DNA of 41,898 nucleotides, from assembly GCA_945889445.1 (NCBI GenBank), contig CAMDBX010000029.1, positions 1 to 41,898 of the forward strand, given 5' to 3'. The stretch is from Rhizobium sp. Q54 (GTDB taxonomy: Bacteria > Pseudomonadota > Alphaproteobacteria > Rhizobiales > Aestuariivirgaceae). Shown here one piece after another: positions 1 to 7,119 of the stretch (within the stretch, counting starts at the first letter, position 1; every line of letters starts with the position of its first letter). The position numbers were made by a program, and so were the translations under genes. Below the pieces are notes generated by a model. The model worked only from the letters and a program-made list of their open reading frames with translations, did no database searches and was not told the origin of the DNA.

Positions 1-318
1 CAGCCGCACATTCTCGATGTGTCCAACAAAATTGTTCAGGAGCATTACGCGCTGGTGAAGCAGCGGCTGGATGGAATTCCGGCTGCGCTCATGGTGCTGA
101 TGCTCTTGTGGCTGGTCCTGCTGTTCGCAAGCTTCGGCCTATTCGCTCCTTGGCATCTGACGAGCTTCATCGTGCTCCTGCTGTCGTCGGGTGCCGCATC
201 GGGTGCGGTTCTCCTGATCCTCGAGTTGGAGACGCCAAGTCGCGGCTTCGTCAATCTGTCGCCTGCCCCGTTGCAACACGCCATCGAGGTGATGGACAAG
301 CACACGACGGCAGACTGA
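1..318 (+). CDS. DUF4239-like membrane protein, C-terminal part (5' end outside window)
   Basis: The frame is open from base 1, so this is the tail of a gene that starts upstream; the GTG at base 19 is only an internal codon. The visible part has a short amphipathic region, two hydrophobic stretches (about residues 24-45 and 48-70 counted from that GTG) and then a 'LELETPSRGFVNLSPAPL' segment. Two final membrane helices followed by an acidic ELxxPxxG and a conserved SPAPL-type tail is the layout I know from DUF4239 (bestrophin-like) proteins of Rhizobiales. Function in that family is unknown. The family assignment is from memory and based on about 100 residues, so it is moderate. Confidence 0.6.
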   Translation, partial: QPHILDVSNKIVQEHYALVKQRLDGIPAALMVLMLLWLVLLFASFGLFAPWHLTSFIVLLLSSGAASGAVLLILELETPSRGFVNLSPAPLQHAIEVMDKHTTAD

Positions 319-431
319 AGGGCGGCATCGACGGCACTCGCCACGGCAGGGGGCGCACTTGCCGGAGTGCCATCTTCCGATATCCATTAAACAGTTTTAA
401 GTTGCGATAACGCGCAGCTGACGTGTAATCT

Positions 432-449
432 TTGCCCAACCTTGGGCAA
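432..449. promoter_or_regulatory. Perfect 8-bp inverted repeat, candidate operator of the Crp/Fnr gene
   Basis: TTGCCCAA-CC-TTGGGCAA is a perfect palindrome with a 2-base centre just upstream of the Crp/Fnr-type regulator. Two-fold symmetry of about 18 bp suits a dimeric HTH regulator; autoregulation is inferred. It overlaps the most upstream possible start codon of that gene (TTG), which argues for the later GTG start. Confidence 0.5.
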
Positions 450-482
450 TCATCTTCCCCAAGGCCGCCAAATTCGACCATC

Positions 483-1187
483 GTGAACCGGGTAACGGGA
501 GACGATACGCGACTTCTGGTGATGGTGGGTTGGCTCAGCCTCTGCGAGCCCACCTTCGCGGAGGTTGTGCTGGGCAAGACCCGCATCCAGGTTCTGGAAG
601 CGGGTGATCCGCTGTTTCATCCCGGAGATCAGTCGACGGGAATTTTCGGACTTCTTTCCGGCGCCGTCGCCGTCTCCTTCGTCGTGCCGGAGTTTGGTCC
701 CAGCGTGTCGCACATCCTGCAGCCGGGCGCATGGTTCGGCGAGATGGCCTATGTGCGCAAACCCCATGCCATCGGGGCCCATGCCACGCGGCCGACCCGC
801 GCCGTGTTCCTTGCGGCACGGGACATCGAGGCACTGGTCGCTGAAGAGCCGCGCCGCTGGACGGAGTTCACGCAGCTCGCCATCCTCAATGCCCAGCTCG
901 CCATGGGCACCGTCTATGACCTCATGCTGCGCGATCCGCTGCACCGCTGTGCGGCCACCTTGCTGCGGCTGGCGGGCCTCCGCCATGGGCCGCCGCTTGC
1001 CGTCAGCGTGCCCGTCGAACTCGACATCACCCAGGCCGACCTGGCGCACATGACGAACCTGTCACGCAACTCGGTTGGCGCCATCCTGAGGGTCCTGCGG
1101 GAAAAGCGCTGTGTCGATGTGGATTATGGCCAGCTCCATATCACCGACCCGGCGATGCTGAAGACGCTGCTCGATCCCGAGCGCTGA
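483..1187 (+). CDS. Crp/Fnr family transcriptional regulator
   Basis: A cyclic-nucleotide-binding-like beta-roll domain comes first ('FHPGD...GIFGLLSGAVAVS...PGAWFGE'), then a dimerisation helix and a C-terminal winged helix-turn-helix ('ITQADLAHMTNLSRNSVGAILRVL', recognition helix near the end). The ligand pocket lacks the canonical cAMP-contacting RxS/T pair of E. coli CRP, and there is no N-terminal cysteine cluster as in FNR, so the signal cannot be named. The frame opens at a TTG at 432, but a perfect palindrome covers that codon, so I prefer the GTG at 483 (234 residues); a start at 522 is also possible and no good ribosome site separates them. It is convergent with mlaF and stands alone, so its targets are not evident beyond possible autoregulation. 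Confidence 0.85.
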   Translation: MNRVTGDDTRLLVMVGWLSLCEPTFAEVVLGKTRIQVLEAGDPLFHPGDQSTGIFGLLSGAVAVSFVVPEFGPSVSHILQPGAWFGEMAYVRKPHAIGAHATRPTRAVFLAARDIEALVAEEPRRWTEFTQLAILNAQLAMGTVYDLMLRDPLHRCAATLLRLAGLRHGPPLAVSVPVELDITQADLAHMTNLSRNSVGAILRVLREKRCVDVDYGQLHITDPAMLKTLLDPER

Positions 1188-1201
1188 CCGGCCGGGTCAC
1201 C

Positions 1202-1975
1202 TCAGGGCTTCAGCACGTCCATCTGGATGGGTCCCTCGGCGCGGCCGTGGATGAACTGGTCGACGTAGGGGTTGCCGCTTTGGTCGATTGTCCTCGCCGG
1301 TCCCTGCCAGATGATCTCGCCCTTGAAGATCATCGCGATGTCGTCGGCGATCTTGCGGGCCGATGCCATGTCGTGGGTGATCGACACCGTTGTGGCGCCC
1401 AGCCGCTTCACGCAGTCGACGATCAGGTTGTTGATCACGTCCGCCATGATCGGGTCCAGCCCCGTCGTTGGCTCGTCGAAGAAGATGATCTCGGGGTCCG
1501 CCGCTATGGCGCGGGCAAGCCCCACACGCTTCTGCATGCCGCCCGAAAGCTCCGCCGGATAGAGGTTGCCCACTTCCGGCGTGAGTCCCACTTGCCCCAA
1601 CTTCTCGAAGGCGATGTCGCGGGCCTTGGCGCGCGCCATGTGCCGGCCCTGGATCAGTCCGAAGGCGACATTCTCCCAAACCGCAAGAGAGTCGAACAGC
1701 GCCGCGCCCTGGAACAGCATGCCGAAGCGTGAGAGATAGGCATCGCGCGCCTTGCCCTTGAGGCCGACGACCTCTTCTCCGGCAATCCTGATCGATCCTG
1801 AGTCCGGCTGAAGCAGTCCAAGGACGCATTTCAGCATCACCGACTTGCCAGTGCCCGAGCCGCCGATCACCACCAGCGAATGGCCTTTCGGCACCGACAG
1901 CGTCACGCCGTTCAGAACATGCTTCGGCCCGAAGCTCTTCTTGACGTTGCTGAGTTCGATGTATCCCTCGGCCAT
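1202..1975 (-). CDS. mlaF: MlaF-type phospholipid ABC transporter ATP-binding protein
   Basis: This is a complete ABC ATPase: Walker A 'GGSGTGKS' near residue 43, Q-loop, signature 'LSGGMQKRVGLARAI', Walker B 'IIFFDEPTTGLDP' and the switch histidine in 'VSITHDM'. The signature with M-Q-K after LSGG and the 'TTGLDPI' Walker B are typical of the Mla/Ttg2A branch, which moves phospholipids or related lipids between the membranes to keep the outer membrane asymmetric. It follows mlaE immediately: the mlaE stop lies a few bases before this ATG, which makes the two translationally coupled. The frame extends to 1990, but the ATG giving MAEGYIELSN fits family members better. It is the last gene of an alr-mlaE-mlaF unit. 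Confidence 0.88.
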   Translation of the reverse strand: MAEGYIELSNVKKSFGPKHVLNGVTLSVPKGHSLVVIGGSGTGKSVMLKCVLGLLQPDSGSIRIAGEEVVGLKGKARDAYLSRFGMLFQGAALFDSLAVWENVAFGLIQGRHMARAKARDIAFEKLGQVGLTPEVGNLYPAELSGGMQKRVGLARAIAADPEIIFFDEPTTGLDPIMADVINNLIVDCVKRLGATTVSITHDMASARKIADDIAMIFKGEIIWQGPARTIDQSGNPYVDQFIHGRAEGPIQMDVLKP

Positions 1976-1979
1976 CACA

Positions 1980-2753
1980 TCACTCCGCAAACAGCAGCGA
2001 GGTGAGGGCGAAGTTGGCGGCGAGGATCAGGATCGCCGACGAAACCACCGCATTGGTGGTGGCCCGGCCCACGCCCTGCGCGCCGCCCTTGGAGTTGAAG
2101 CCATGGTAGCAGCCCATCACCGCGATGATGAAGCCGAAGACGGCGGCCTTGATCAGGCCCGAGGTCACGTCGTCGAATTCCAGGAAGTCCGCGGTGTTGC
2201 GGATATAGGCATAGCCGTTGAGGCCGATGGAGCGCGTGCCGACGATGTAGCCGCCCATGATGCCGATCACGTCGGCGATGCCGACGAGGATTGGCAGCGT
2301 CACAACCGCGGCGATGATGCGCGGGCCCACGAGATATTTGAACGGGTTGGTGGCCAGCGTCACCAGCGCGTCGATCTGCTCGGTCACCCGCATGGTGCCG
2401 AGTTCGGCGGCGATGGACGCGCCGACGCGGCCCGCCACCATCAGCCCGGCAAGAACCGGTCCCAACTCTCGCGTGATGCCAAGCGCGACGATCGAGGCCA
2501 CAAGGCTTTCGGCATTGAAGCGCGACGAGCCGAGATAGATCTGCAAGGCGAGTGCGCCGCCGGTGAAGAAGGCCGTGAGGCCGACCACGGGAAGCGAGAA
2601 ATAGCCGATCCGCATCATCTGCTCGAGGATCTGCCGCACGAAGATCTTCGGGGTGAGCCCCTGCAGCAGCGCGTCCTTCAGGAACAGCGCAACCCGGCCC
2701 ACTTCCGCGAGCAGGGCCAGCGTGGCGCGGCCGATATGGGCGAATATGTTCAA
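1980..2753 (-). CDS. mlaE: MlaE family lipid ABC transporter permease
   Basis: The 257-residue protein has an amphipathic N-terminal helix followed by about five to six hydrophobic segments. It carries the MlaE hallmark 'GITRELGPVLAGLMVAGRVGASIAAELGTMRVTEQIDAL', which contains the coupling-helix E-x-G-T-M-x-x-T-E-Q-IDAL motif that docks on the ATPase. It is known to form the inner-membrane part of lipid transporters with MlaF, MlaB and the substrate-binding MlaD. Its start overlaps the alr stop by four bases and its stop abuts mlaF, so the three genes are one transcript. No mlaD follows, because mlaF is next to the convergent Crp/Fnr gene; the MlaD partner must be encoded elsewhere. Confidence 0.88.
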   Translation of the reverse strand: MNIFAHIGRATLALLAEVGRVALFLKDALLQGLTPKIFVRQILEQMMRIGYFSLPVVGLTAFFTGGALALQIYLGSSRFNAESLVASIVALGITRELGPVLAGLMVAGRVGASIAAELGTMRVTEQIDALVTLATNPFKYLVGPRIIAAVVTLPILVGIADVIGIMGGYIVGTRSIGLNGYAYIRNTADFLEFDDVTSGLIKAAVFGFIIAVMGCYHGFNSKGGAQGVGRATTNAVVSSAILILAANFALTSLLFAE

Positions 2754-3889
2754 GCTGTGCGGTCCGATTCGAGTCCGGTGTAGAGCCTTGCATAGCGGCT
2801 GCCCAGCCTCGTCAGCAACTCATAGGAGATTGTGCCCGCCCAGTTGGCCGCCTCGTCGATGCCGATGTGCCGCCCGAGGATCTCCGCCCGCGTGCCCCGC
2901 TTCACGGTGCCCTCTGGCAGGTCGGTGATGTCGATTCCCATCATGTCCATGGAAACGCGCCCGATAACTGGGCAGCGCCGCCCGTTGATGAAGACTTGGG
3001 CAGGGCCATGCGGCTCCTTGGAGGAGAGGGCGCGCGGCACCCCGTCCTTGTAGCCCGCCCCCAGGATGGCGATGCGGGTCGGGCGGTCGGCTGTCCACGT
3101 TGCGCCGTAGCCAACCGTGTCGCCGACAGCAACATTGCGCAGTTGCATGACGGCACCCTCCAAAATGGCAACGGGCAGCATCGGATTCGCAACATTCTGC
3201 ATCGGATTTCCGCCATACAGGGCAATGCCGGGGCGCACCAGATCATGCGTGAAGCCATCGCCGAGGAACACGCCGGACGAGTTGGCAAGGCTTGCCGCCA
3301 CGCCCGGCAGCTTCGCCCGGACCGCAGCGAAAGCCACGCGCTGGTGCTGGTTCAGCGGGTGAGGGGGGGTATCCGCGCAGGCAAGGTGGCTCATCAGCAG
3401 GGTGACGTTGAGCCCCTCCATAGTAAAGTTGTCGGCCAGCAGCGCGTCGAATTCCGGCATCGCGAATCCGAGCCGGTTGATACCCGTGTCGACGTGGATG
3501 GCGCATGGCAGCTTGCGCCCGTAAACCCTTCCAAACGCTGCCCATTCTTGTGCTTCCCCAATCGAGATGAGGGCCGGGCAGAGGTTGAGCTTGGCATAGA
3601 ATTCTGCCTGTCCGGCGAACAGTCCGTCGAGGATGTAGATCGTTGCGTCGGGCAGAAGTCCGCGCAGTTCCTCGCCTTCCTTGGGCCGGGCGACGAAGAA
3701 CGATCGGCAACCGGCCTCCCATAGCGCCCGGGCGACCGGTTCGATTCCCAGCCCATAGGCGTTGCCTTTCACCGCGGCGCCACATTCTGCCTTTCCGGCC
3801 CGTGTGTTAAGCCGTCGCCAGTTTTCCTTGAGTGCCACCAGGTCAATGGTCAGCACCGCTCCGGCCAGGTCCTCGGGCGTGGGGGTCAT
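2750..3889 (-). CDS. alr: Alanine racemase
   Basis: This PLP enzyme interconverts L- and D-alanine and supplies D-Ala for peptidoglycan. The PLP lysine is K41 in 'AAVKGNAYGLG', and the second catalytic base is Y261 in 'VGYGATW'. The TIM-barrel core contains 'HVDTGINRLGF' (residues about 137-147) and 'SSGVFLG...DLVRPGIALYGGNP', and the C-terminal beta domain has 'GRVSMDMMGIDIT'. The length of 379 is usual. It overlaps mlaE by four bases. In many alphaproteobacteria alr follows dnaB directly; here a regulator and a small orphan gene lie between them. A sigma-70-like promoter can be placed about 30-55 bases upstream. Confidence 0.95.
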   Translation of the reverse strand: MTPTPEDLAGAVLTIDLVALKENWRRLNTRAGKAECGAAVKGNAYGLGIEPVARALWEAGCRSFFVARPKEGEELRGLLPDATIYILDGLFAGQAEFYAKLNLCPALISIGEAQEWAAFGRVYGRKLPCAIHVDTGINRLGFAMPEFDALLADNFTMEGLNVTLLMSHLACADTPPHPLNQHQRVAFAAVRAKLPGVAASLANSSGVFLGDGFTHDLVRPGIALYGGNPMQNVANPMLPVAILEGAVMQLRNVAVGDTVGYGATWTADRPTRIAILGAGYKDGVPRALSSKEPHGPAQVFINGRRCPVIGRVSMDMMGIDITDLPEGTVKRGTRAEILGRHIGIDEAANWAGTISYELLTRLGSRYARLYTGLESDRTA

Positions 3890-3915
3890 CGGCTGCGCAA
3901 GTCCTTTCAGGTGTT

Positions 3916-3944
3916 GGCTTAGAGTCCGTGCGGCCGGGGATCAA
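3916..3944 (-). promoter_or_regulatory. Candidate promoter of alr-mlaE-mlaF
   Basis: On the minus strand TTGATC is followed after 17 bases by TAAGCC, a fair match to the alphaproteobacterial housekeeping promoter, with the -10 about 27 bases before the alr ATG. Sequence match only. Confidence 0.4.
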
Positions 3945-3994
3945 GCCTTCCCCTGAGCAAGCTCAAAAAGCGCCCGGCGCTCACCTTTCGCGCG

Positions 3995-4016
3995 CAGAGC
4001 GAAATCAGAGCGAAAT
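3995..4016 (+). repeat. Perfect 11-bp tandem duplication upstream of the small basic-protein gene
   Basis: CAGAGCGAAAT occurs twice head to tail with no gap, a period of one helical turn. It ends at the -35 region of the candidate promoter of the following gene, a position suited to an activator or repressor array. Its role is inferred. Confidence 0.5.
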
Positions 4017-4048
4017 TGCTCAACTGCAAGCGATTGCATAATTTGCAA
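4016..4048 (+). promoter_or_regulatory. Candidate promoter with overlapping palindrome for the small basic-protein gene
   Basis: TTGCTC, a 17-base spacer and TAATTT form a plausible sigma-70 promoter about 60 bases before the ATG of the next gene. An inverted repeat TTGCA-N5-TGCAA (4034-4048) covers the -10, and a 10-bp palindrome CAACTAGTTG follows at 4046-4055. The stretch is AT-rich compared with its surroundings. Dense symmetry over the promoter suggests tight repression; the regulator is unknown. Confidence 0.4.
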
Positions 4049-4103
4049 CTAGTTGAACGTAACCGTGTTGCGTTCGCCAGTCCAGCCCCGGGGGAGACAT
4101 CAC

Positions 4104-4442
4104 ATGGATGGAACGCAGGCCACGCTGCAAGCGCCGCGCGAAGTGAAGCGCGCCGCCCGCCCGGCTCCCAAGATCGACAACAAGGAGCTCCGCCGTGTGC
4201 TACGCTCCGTCAAGAAGATGGCGCGTGGTGATGGCAACGCCTTATGGCAACCGATTGCACCAGGCGGTCCTACCCGTTACGACCAGTTTCAAGAAATCCT
4301 TCTTGAGGCATTCAAGGACCAGATGGCCGGATCGATCCGTCGCTTGAAGGCATCGAAACCGATTGCTGTAAAGACGCGTAAAGTCGTCGCCGCCATGCTG
4401 ACCTTGAACAAATACGCCCCGGAAAACCTCTCACCCGTCTAG
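4104..4442 (+). CDS. Small basic protein of unknown function
   Basis: I do not recognise this 112-residue protein. It is rich in Lys, Arg and Ala. The N-terminus is probably disordered (to about residue 22), followed by a helical basic segment 'KELRRVLRSVKKMARGDG', a short 'WQPIAPGGPTRYDQFQEILLEAF' region and another basic helix with 'TRKVVAAMLTLNKYAP'. There is no signal peptide or membrane segment. The ATG was chosen because GGGGGAGA lies six bases upstream; the frame extends to a TTG at 4053, inside the promoter-like region. It is convergent with the XRE-type regulator, with only ten bases between the stops. The basic composition would suit nucleic-acid binding, but that is inference. Confidence 0.65.
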   Translation: MDGTQATLQAPREVKRAARPAPKIDNKELRRVLRSVKKMARGDGNALWQPIAPGGPTRYDQFQEILLEAFKDQMAGSIRRLKASKPIAVKTRKVVAAMLTLNKYAPENLSPV

Positions 4443-4452
4443 GACAGGGACG

Positions 4453-5298
4453 TCACGCCTTTGGCAGGCCGTCAAGCAGGCTGAAGGCCTCGAGATGGGC
4501 CCCCGGGCTCTTCAGCGTTAGCGACTGCCTCACCTCATCTGGGATGGACGGATCGCACAGCGGCAGTACGCCCGCTTCGCGTATCGTTCGACGCAGCACG
4601 TCCGAACAGCCGCAGAATCTGAGCGTTGCACGCGAGGCCTGAGGCGTTCCCGATGGTGCCATGACCAGCGCCACTCCGCTCAGAAGGCCCTGAGATTGTG
4701 CGTTTTCGGAGCCGATCGACACCAGGCTCACTTCGCCGCATCCCTTTCGGTTCAGCGACAGCAGGAAGCGGGCCTTGTCTTGCTCGAGCACGATGCCATC
4801 ATGCCGCCCGCTCAGATAGTACTGCTGACCCTGGCCCACCGCGCGGTACTTGGTGAAGCGAGTGAACACCGTTGCGCCGGCCTTCTTGTGAATGAACAAA
4901 GCCTCTCGCAGGCATTTCGACTCGTCACGCGGCCACAGGCTGTAGAAGTGGTAGCATCCGGCGCGCAGGCTCGTTGGTTGCATCCCAGCGAAGGCATTGG
5001 CGACAAAACCAAGACCGTGCAGTGCAAGACCGTTAGGCAGTTGCAGTTCGCTTCTTGGTGGTGACAGGAGGTTTGCTGGATTCTGGAACAGACTTTCGGA
5101 TTCGATGTGAAAGAACCCGCAGAGTTTCTCAAGAGTTGCGACGTTGGGAAGGGTCGAGCCGGAGAGATATTTGTTGAACTGCTGCCGGTTCATACCGAGC
5201 GCGCGGCAGACGGCGGCGATGGACCCATGCCGCGTGCACAACGCTCGCAGATTGTCCGCGAAGTTGCGGTGCGGTGAAAAGGGGGCGCTTTCGTTCAC
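4453..5298 (-). CDS. XRE-type helix-turn-helix regulator with a large C-terminal sensory domain
   Basis: About 281 residues. Residues about 10-75 form a lambda-repressor-like HTH ('LRALCTRHGSIAAVCRALGMNRQQFNKYLSGSTLPN', then 'LCGFFHIESESLF'). The remaining 200 residues look like a mixed alpha/beta domain with 'GCYHFYSLWPRDESKCLREALFIHKK' and 'YYLSGRHDGIVLEQDKARFLLSLNRKG', which I recognise only as the C-terminus commonly attached to this HTH type in alphaproteobacteria; ligand unknown. The frame opens at a TTG at 5325, but the GTG at 5298 has CGGAGA nine bases upstream and is preferred. Two copies of TTGCCCAG spaced 21 bp apart lie upstream. It sits between dnaB and alr on the same strand and faces the small basic-protein gene. 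Confidence 0.78.
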   Translation of the reverse strand: MNESAPFSPHRNFADNLRALCTRHGSIAAVCRALGMNRQQFNKYLSGSTLPNVATLEKLCGFFHIESESLFQNPANLLSPPRSELQLPNGLALHGLGFVANAFAGMQPTSLRAGCYHFYSLWPRDESKCLREALFIHKKAGATVFTRFTKYRAVGQGQQYYLSGRHDGIVLEQDKARFLLSLNRKGCGEVSLVSIGSENAQSQGLLSGVALVMAPSGTPQASRATLRFCGCSDVLRRTIREAGVLPLCDPSIPDEVRQSLTLKSPGAHLEAFSLLDGLPKA

Positions 5299-5437
5299 CG
5301 GCAACGTCTCCGAGGTGGCGCGCAAGTCGCTGCGCCGGCCTTCGGGATCTGTGTCATGCTCATTCGGCCCCGCCGTTTACCGTCTCGAACCAGACTGGCG
5401 TATAGTGCACCAGCTGCGCGTAGATGGTAATCGTATT

Positions 5438-5466
5438 CTGGGCAAATTGAGTAAAACGCTGGGCAA
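5438..5466 (-). promoter_or_regulatory. Two direct TTGCCCAG half-sites upstream of the XRE-type regulator
   Basis: CTGGGCAA (plus strand) occurs at 5438-5445 and 5459-5466, exactly 21 bp apart, about two helical turns, in the gap between dnaB and the regulator. The core TGGGCAA is the same half-site that forms the perfect palindrome in front of the Crp/Fnr gene at 432-449. Confidence 0.4.
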
Positions 5467-5504
5467 TTACGGCGGCTTGCACATCCAAAAGTAGTGCCGG
5501 GTTG

Positions 5505-7004
5505 CTATTCGAAGCGTTCCGGCAGGTAATCCGTGCGGATCAGGTTCTGGAACTTGGTCAGGCTCGCCTCGAACTGCAGCTCGACGATGCCGGTGGGGCC
5601 GTGGCGCTGCTTGCCGATGATGACTTCTGCAACACCGTTCACGCGGTTCATCTGCTCCTGCCAGTCGAAGTGCTCCTGGGTGTTGGGTCGGGGCTCCTTG
5701 CGGGCAAGATAATATTCCTCGCGGTAGACGAACAGCACCACGTCGGCGTCCTGCTCGATCGAGCCTGACTCTCGAAGGTCGGCAAGTTGCGGGCGCTTGT
5801 CGTCGCGGTTCTCGACCTGGCGGGAGAGCTGCGAGAGTGCGACGACCGGTACCGAGAGTTCCTTGGCCAGCGCCTTGAGTCCCACGGTGATCTCGGAGAC
5901 CTCCTGCACGCGACCTTCAGATGCACGGCGCGATGAGCCGGAGAGAAGCTGCAGGTAGTCAACCACCAGCAGGCCGAGTCCGCGCTGGCGCTTCAGGCGG
6001 CGCGCACGTGCGGCCACCTGCGCAATGGTGATGCCGCCCGTCGCGTCGATGTAGAGCGGCAGCGCCTGCATCTCGCGCGTCACCTCGACGATCTTCGCGA
6101 ACTCCTCTTCGGTGATCTTGCCGCGGCGGATACGCTCGGAAGGGATCATCGCCTGCTCGGAAATGATACGCGTGGCCAGCTGCTCGGCAGACATTTCAAG
6201 CGAGAAGAAGGCCACCACACCGCCATCTGTCACCTTCACCGAACCATCGGCGGAATGCTCCGCCTTATAGGCCTTGGCGATGTTGTAAGCGATGTTGGTG
6301 GCAAGCGATGTCTTGCCCATGGCGGGGCGTCCGGCAAGGATGATGAGGTCGGATGACTGCAATCCCCCCATCTTCTCGTCGAGGTCCTTGAGGCCGGTTG
6401 AAATGCCCGAGAGGCCGCCATCGCGCTGGTAGGCGCTGGCGGCCATGTCCACCGCATCGGTCAGCGCCCGCGCGAAGGGCTGAAATCCCTGGCCGTACTT
6501 GCCCATCTCGGCCATCGAATAGAGCGTCTGCTCGGCGCGCTCGATCAGCTCGCGCGAACCGTCCTCGATGTCGGGGTCGAAGGCCTCGTTGACGAGGTCT
6601 GTGCCAACCCCGATGAGCTTCCTGCGCTGGGCCAGCTCGTAAATGGTGCGACCATATTCTTCGGCATTGATGATGGTCGTTGCGCTGGCCGCCAGCCGTG
6701 CGAGGTAGGCCGTGCCGCCCAGTTCCTTGAGCGTTGCGTCGTTATCGAAGTGGCTCTTGAGGGTGATCGGACTCGCCAGCTTGCCAATCTTGATGAGTGT
6801 GGAGGCCGCCTCGAAGATTCGCGCATGCAGCGTATCGAAGAAGTGTTCGGGAAGCAGAAACGCAGTAACCTTGTCACAGGCTTCGTTGTTGATCAGGATA
6901 GCACCCAGCAGCGCTTGTTCCGCCTCGATGTTGTGTGGCGGGGCGCGGAAGCTGTCATCGTCCGGAGCAGGATCGACGGTGCGAAGGGACGGGCTCTGGT
7001 TCAT
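5505..7004 (-). CDS. dnaB: Replicative DNA helicase DnaB
   Basis: This hexameric helicase unwinds the replication fork and recruits DnaG primase, whose gene is also in this window. The N-terminal collar domain starts at 'PPHNIEAEQALLGAILINNEAC'. The RecA-like motor has Walker A 'GRPAMGKTS' (lysine about residue 231 from this start), Walker B 'LLVVDYLQLL', 'DLRESGSIEQDADVV' and the arginine-finger region 'GKQRHGPTG' near the C-terminus. Length about 499 is usual and no intein is present. The frame runs up to an ATG at 7043, but the candidate promoter -10 lies at 7043-7048, so the ATG at 7004 is favoured. It lies downstream of cfa and the ribosomal genes. Confidence 0.95.
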   Translation of the reverse strand: MNQSPSLRTVDPAPDDDSFRAPPHNIEAEQALLGAILINNEACDKVTAFLLPEHFFDTLHARIFEAASTLIKIGKLASPITLKSHFDNDATLKELGGTAYLARLAASATTIINAEEYGRTIYELAQRRKLIGVGTDLVNEAFDPDIEDGSRELIERAEQTLYSMAEMGKYGQGFQPFARALTDAVDMAASAYQRDGGLSGISTGLKDLDEKMGGLQSSDLIILAGRPAMGKTSLATNIAYNIAKAYKAEHSADGSVKVTDGGVVAFFSLEMSAEQLATRIISEQAMIPSERIRRGKITEEEFAKIVEVTREMQALPLYIDATGGITIAQVAARARRLKRQRGLGLLVVDYLQLLSGSSRRASEGRVQEVSEITVGLKALAKELSVPVVALSQLSRQVENRDDKRPQLADLRESGSIEQDADVVLFVYREEYYLARKEPRPNTQEHFDWQEQMNRVNGVAEVIIGKQRHGPTGIVELQFEASLTKFQNLIRTDYLPERFE

Positions 7005-7042
7005 CGGGTGACCGTAGGCACATGCGGAACTTTTGCGGCGCA

Positions 7043-7071
7043 TTTATGCGCCTTATGCCCGTTATCCACAA
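7043..7071 (-). promoter_or_regulatory. Candidate dnaB promoter overlapped by a consensus DnaA box
   Basis: On the minus strand TTGTGG, 17 bases, CATAAA forms a plausible promoter about 40 bases before the dnaB ATG. The plus-strand nonamer TTATCCACA at 7062-7070, a perfect match to the DnaA-box consensus, covers the -35 hexamer. DnaA bound there would compete with RNA polymerase; control by DnaA is inferred. Confidence 0.55.
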
Positions 7072-7119
7072 TCGCTGCCCGGAACTTGCCGGGAGGAGGG
7101 GGCGTAAGGCCCCTTCTCC

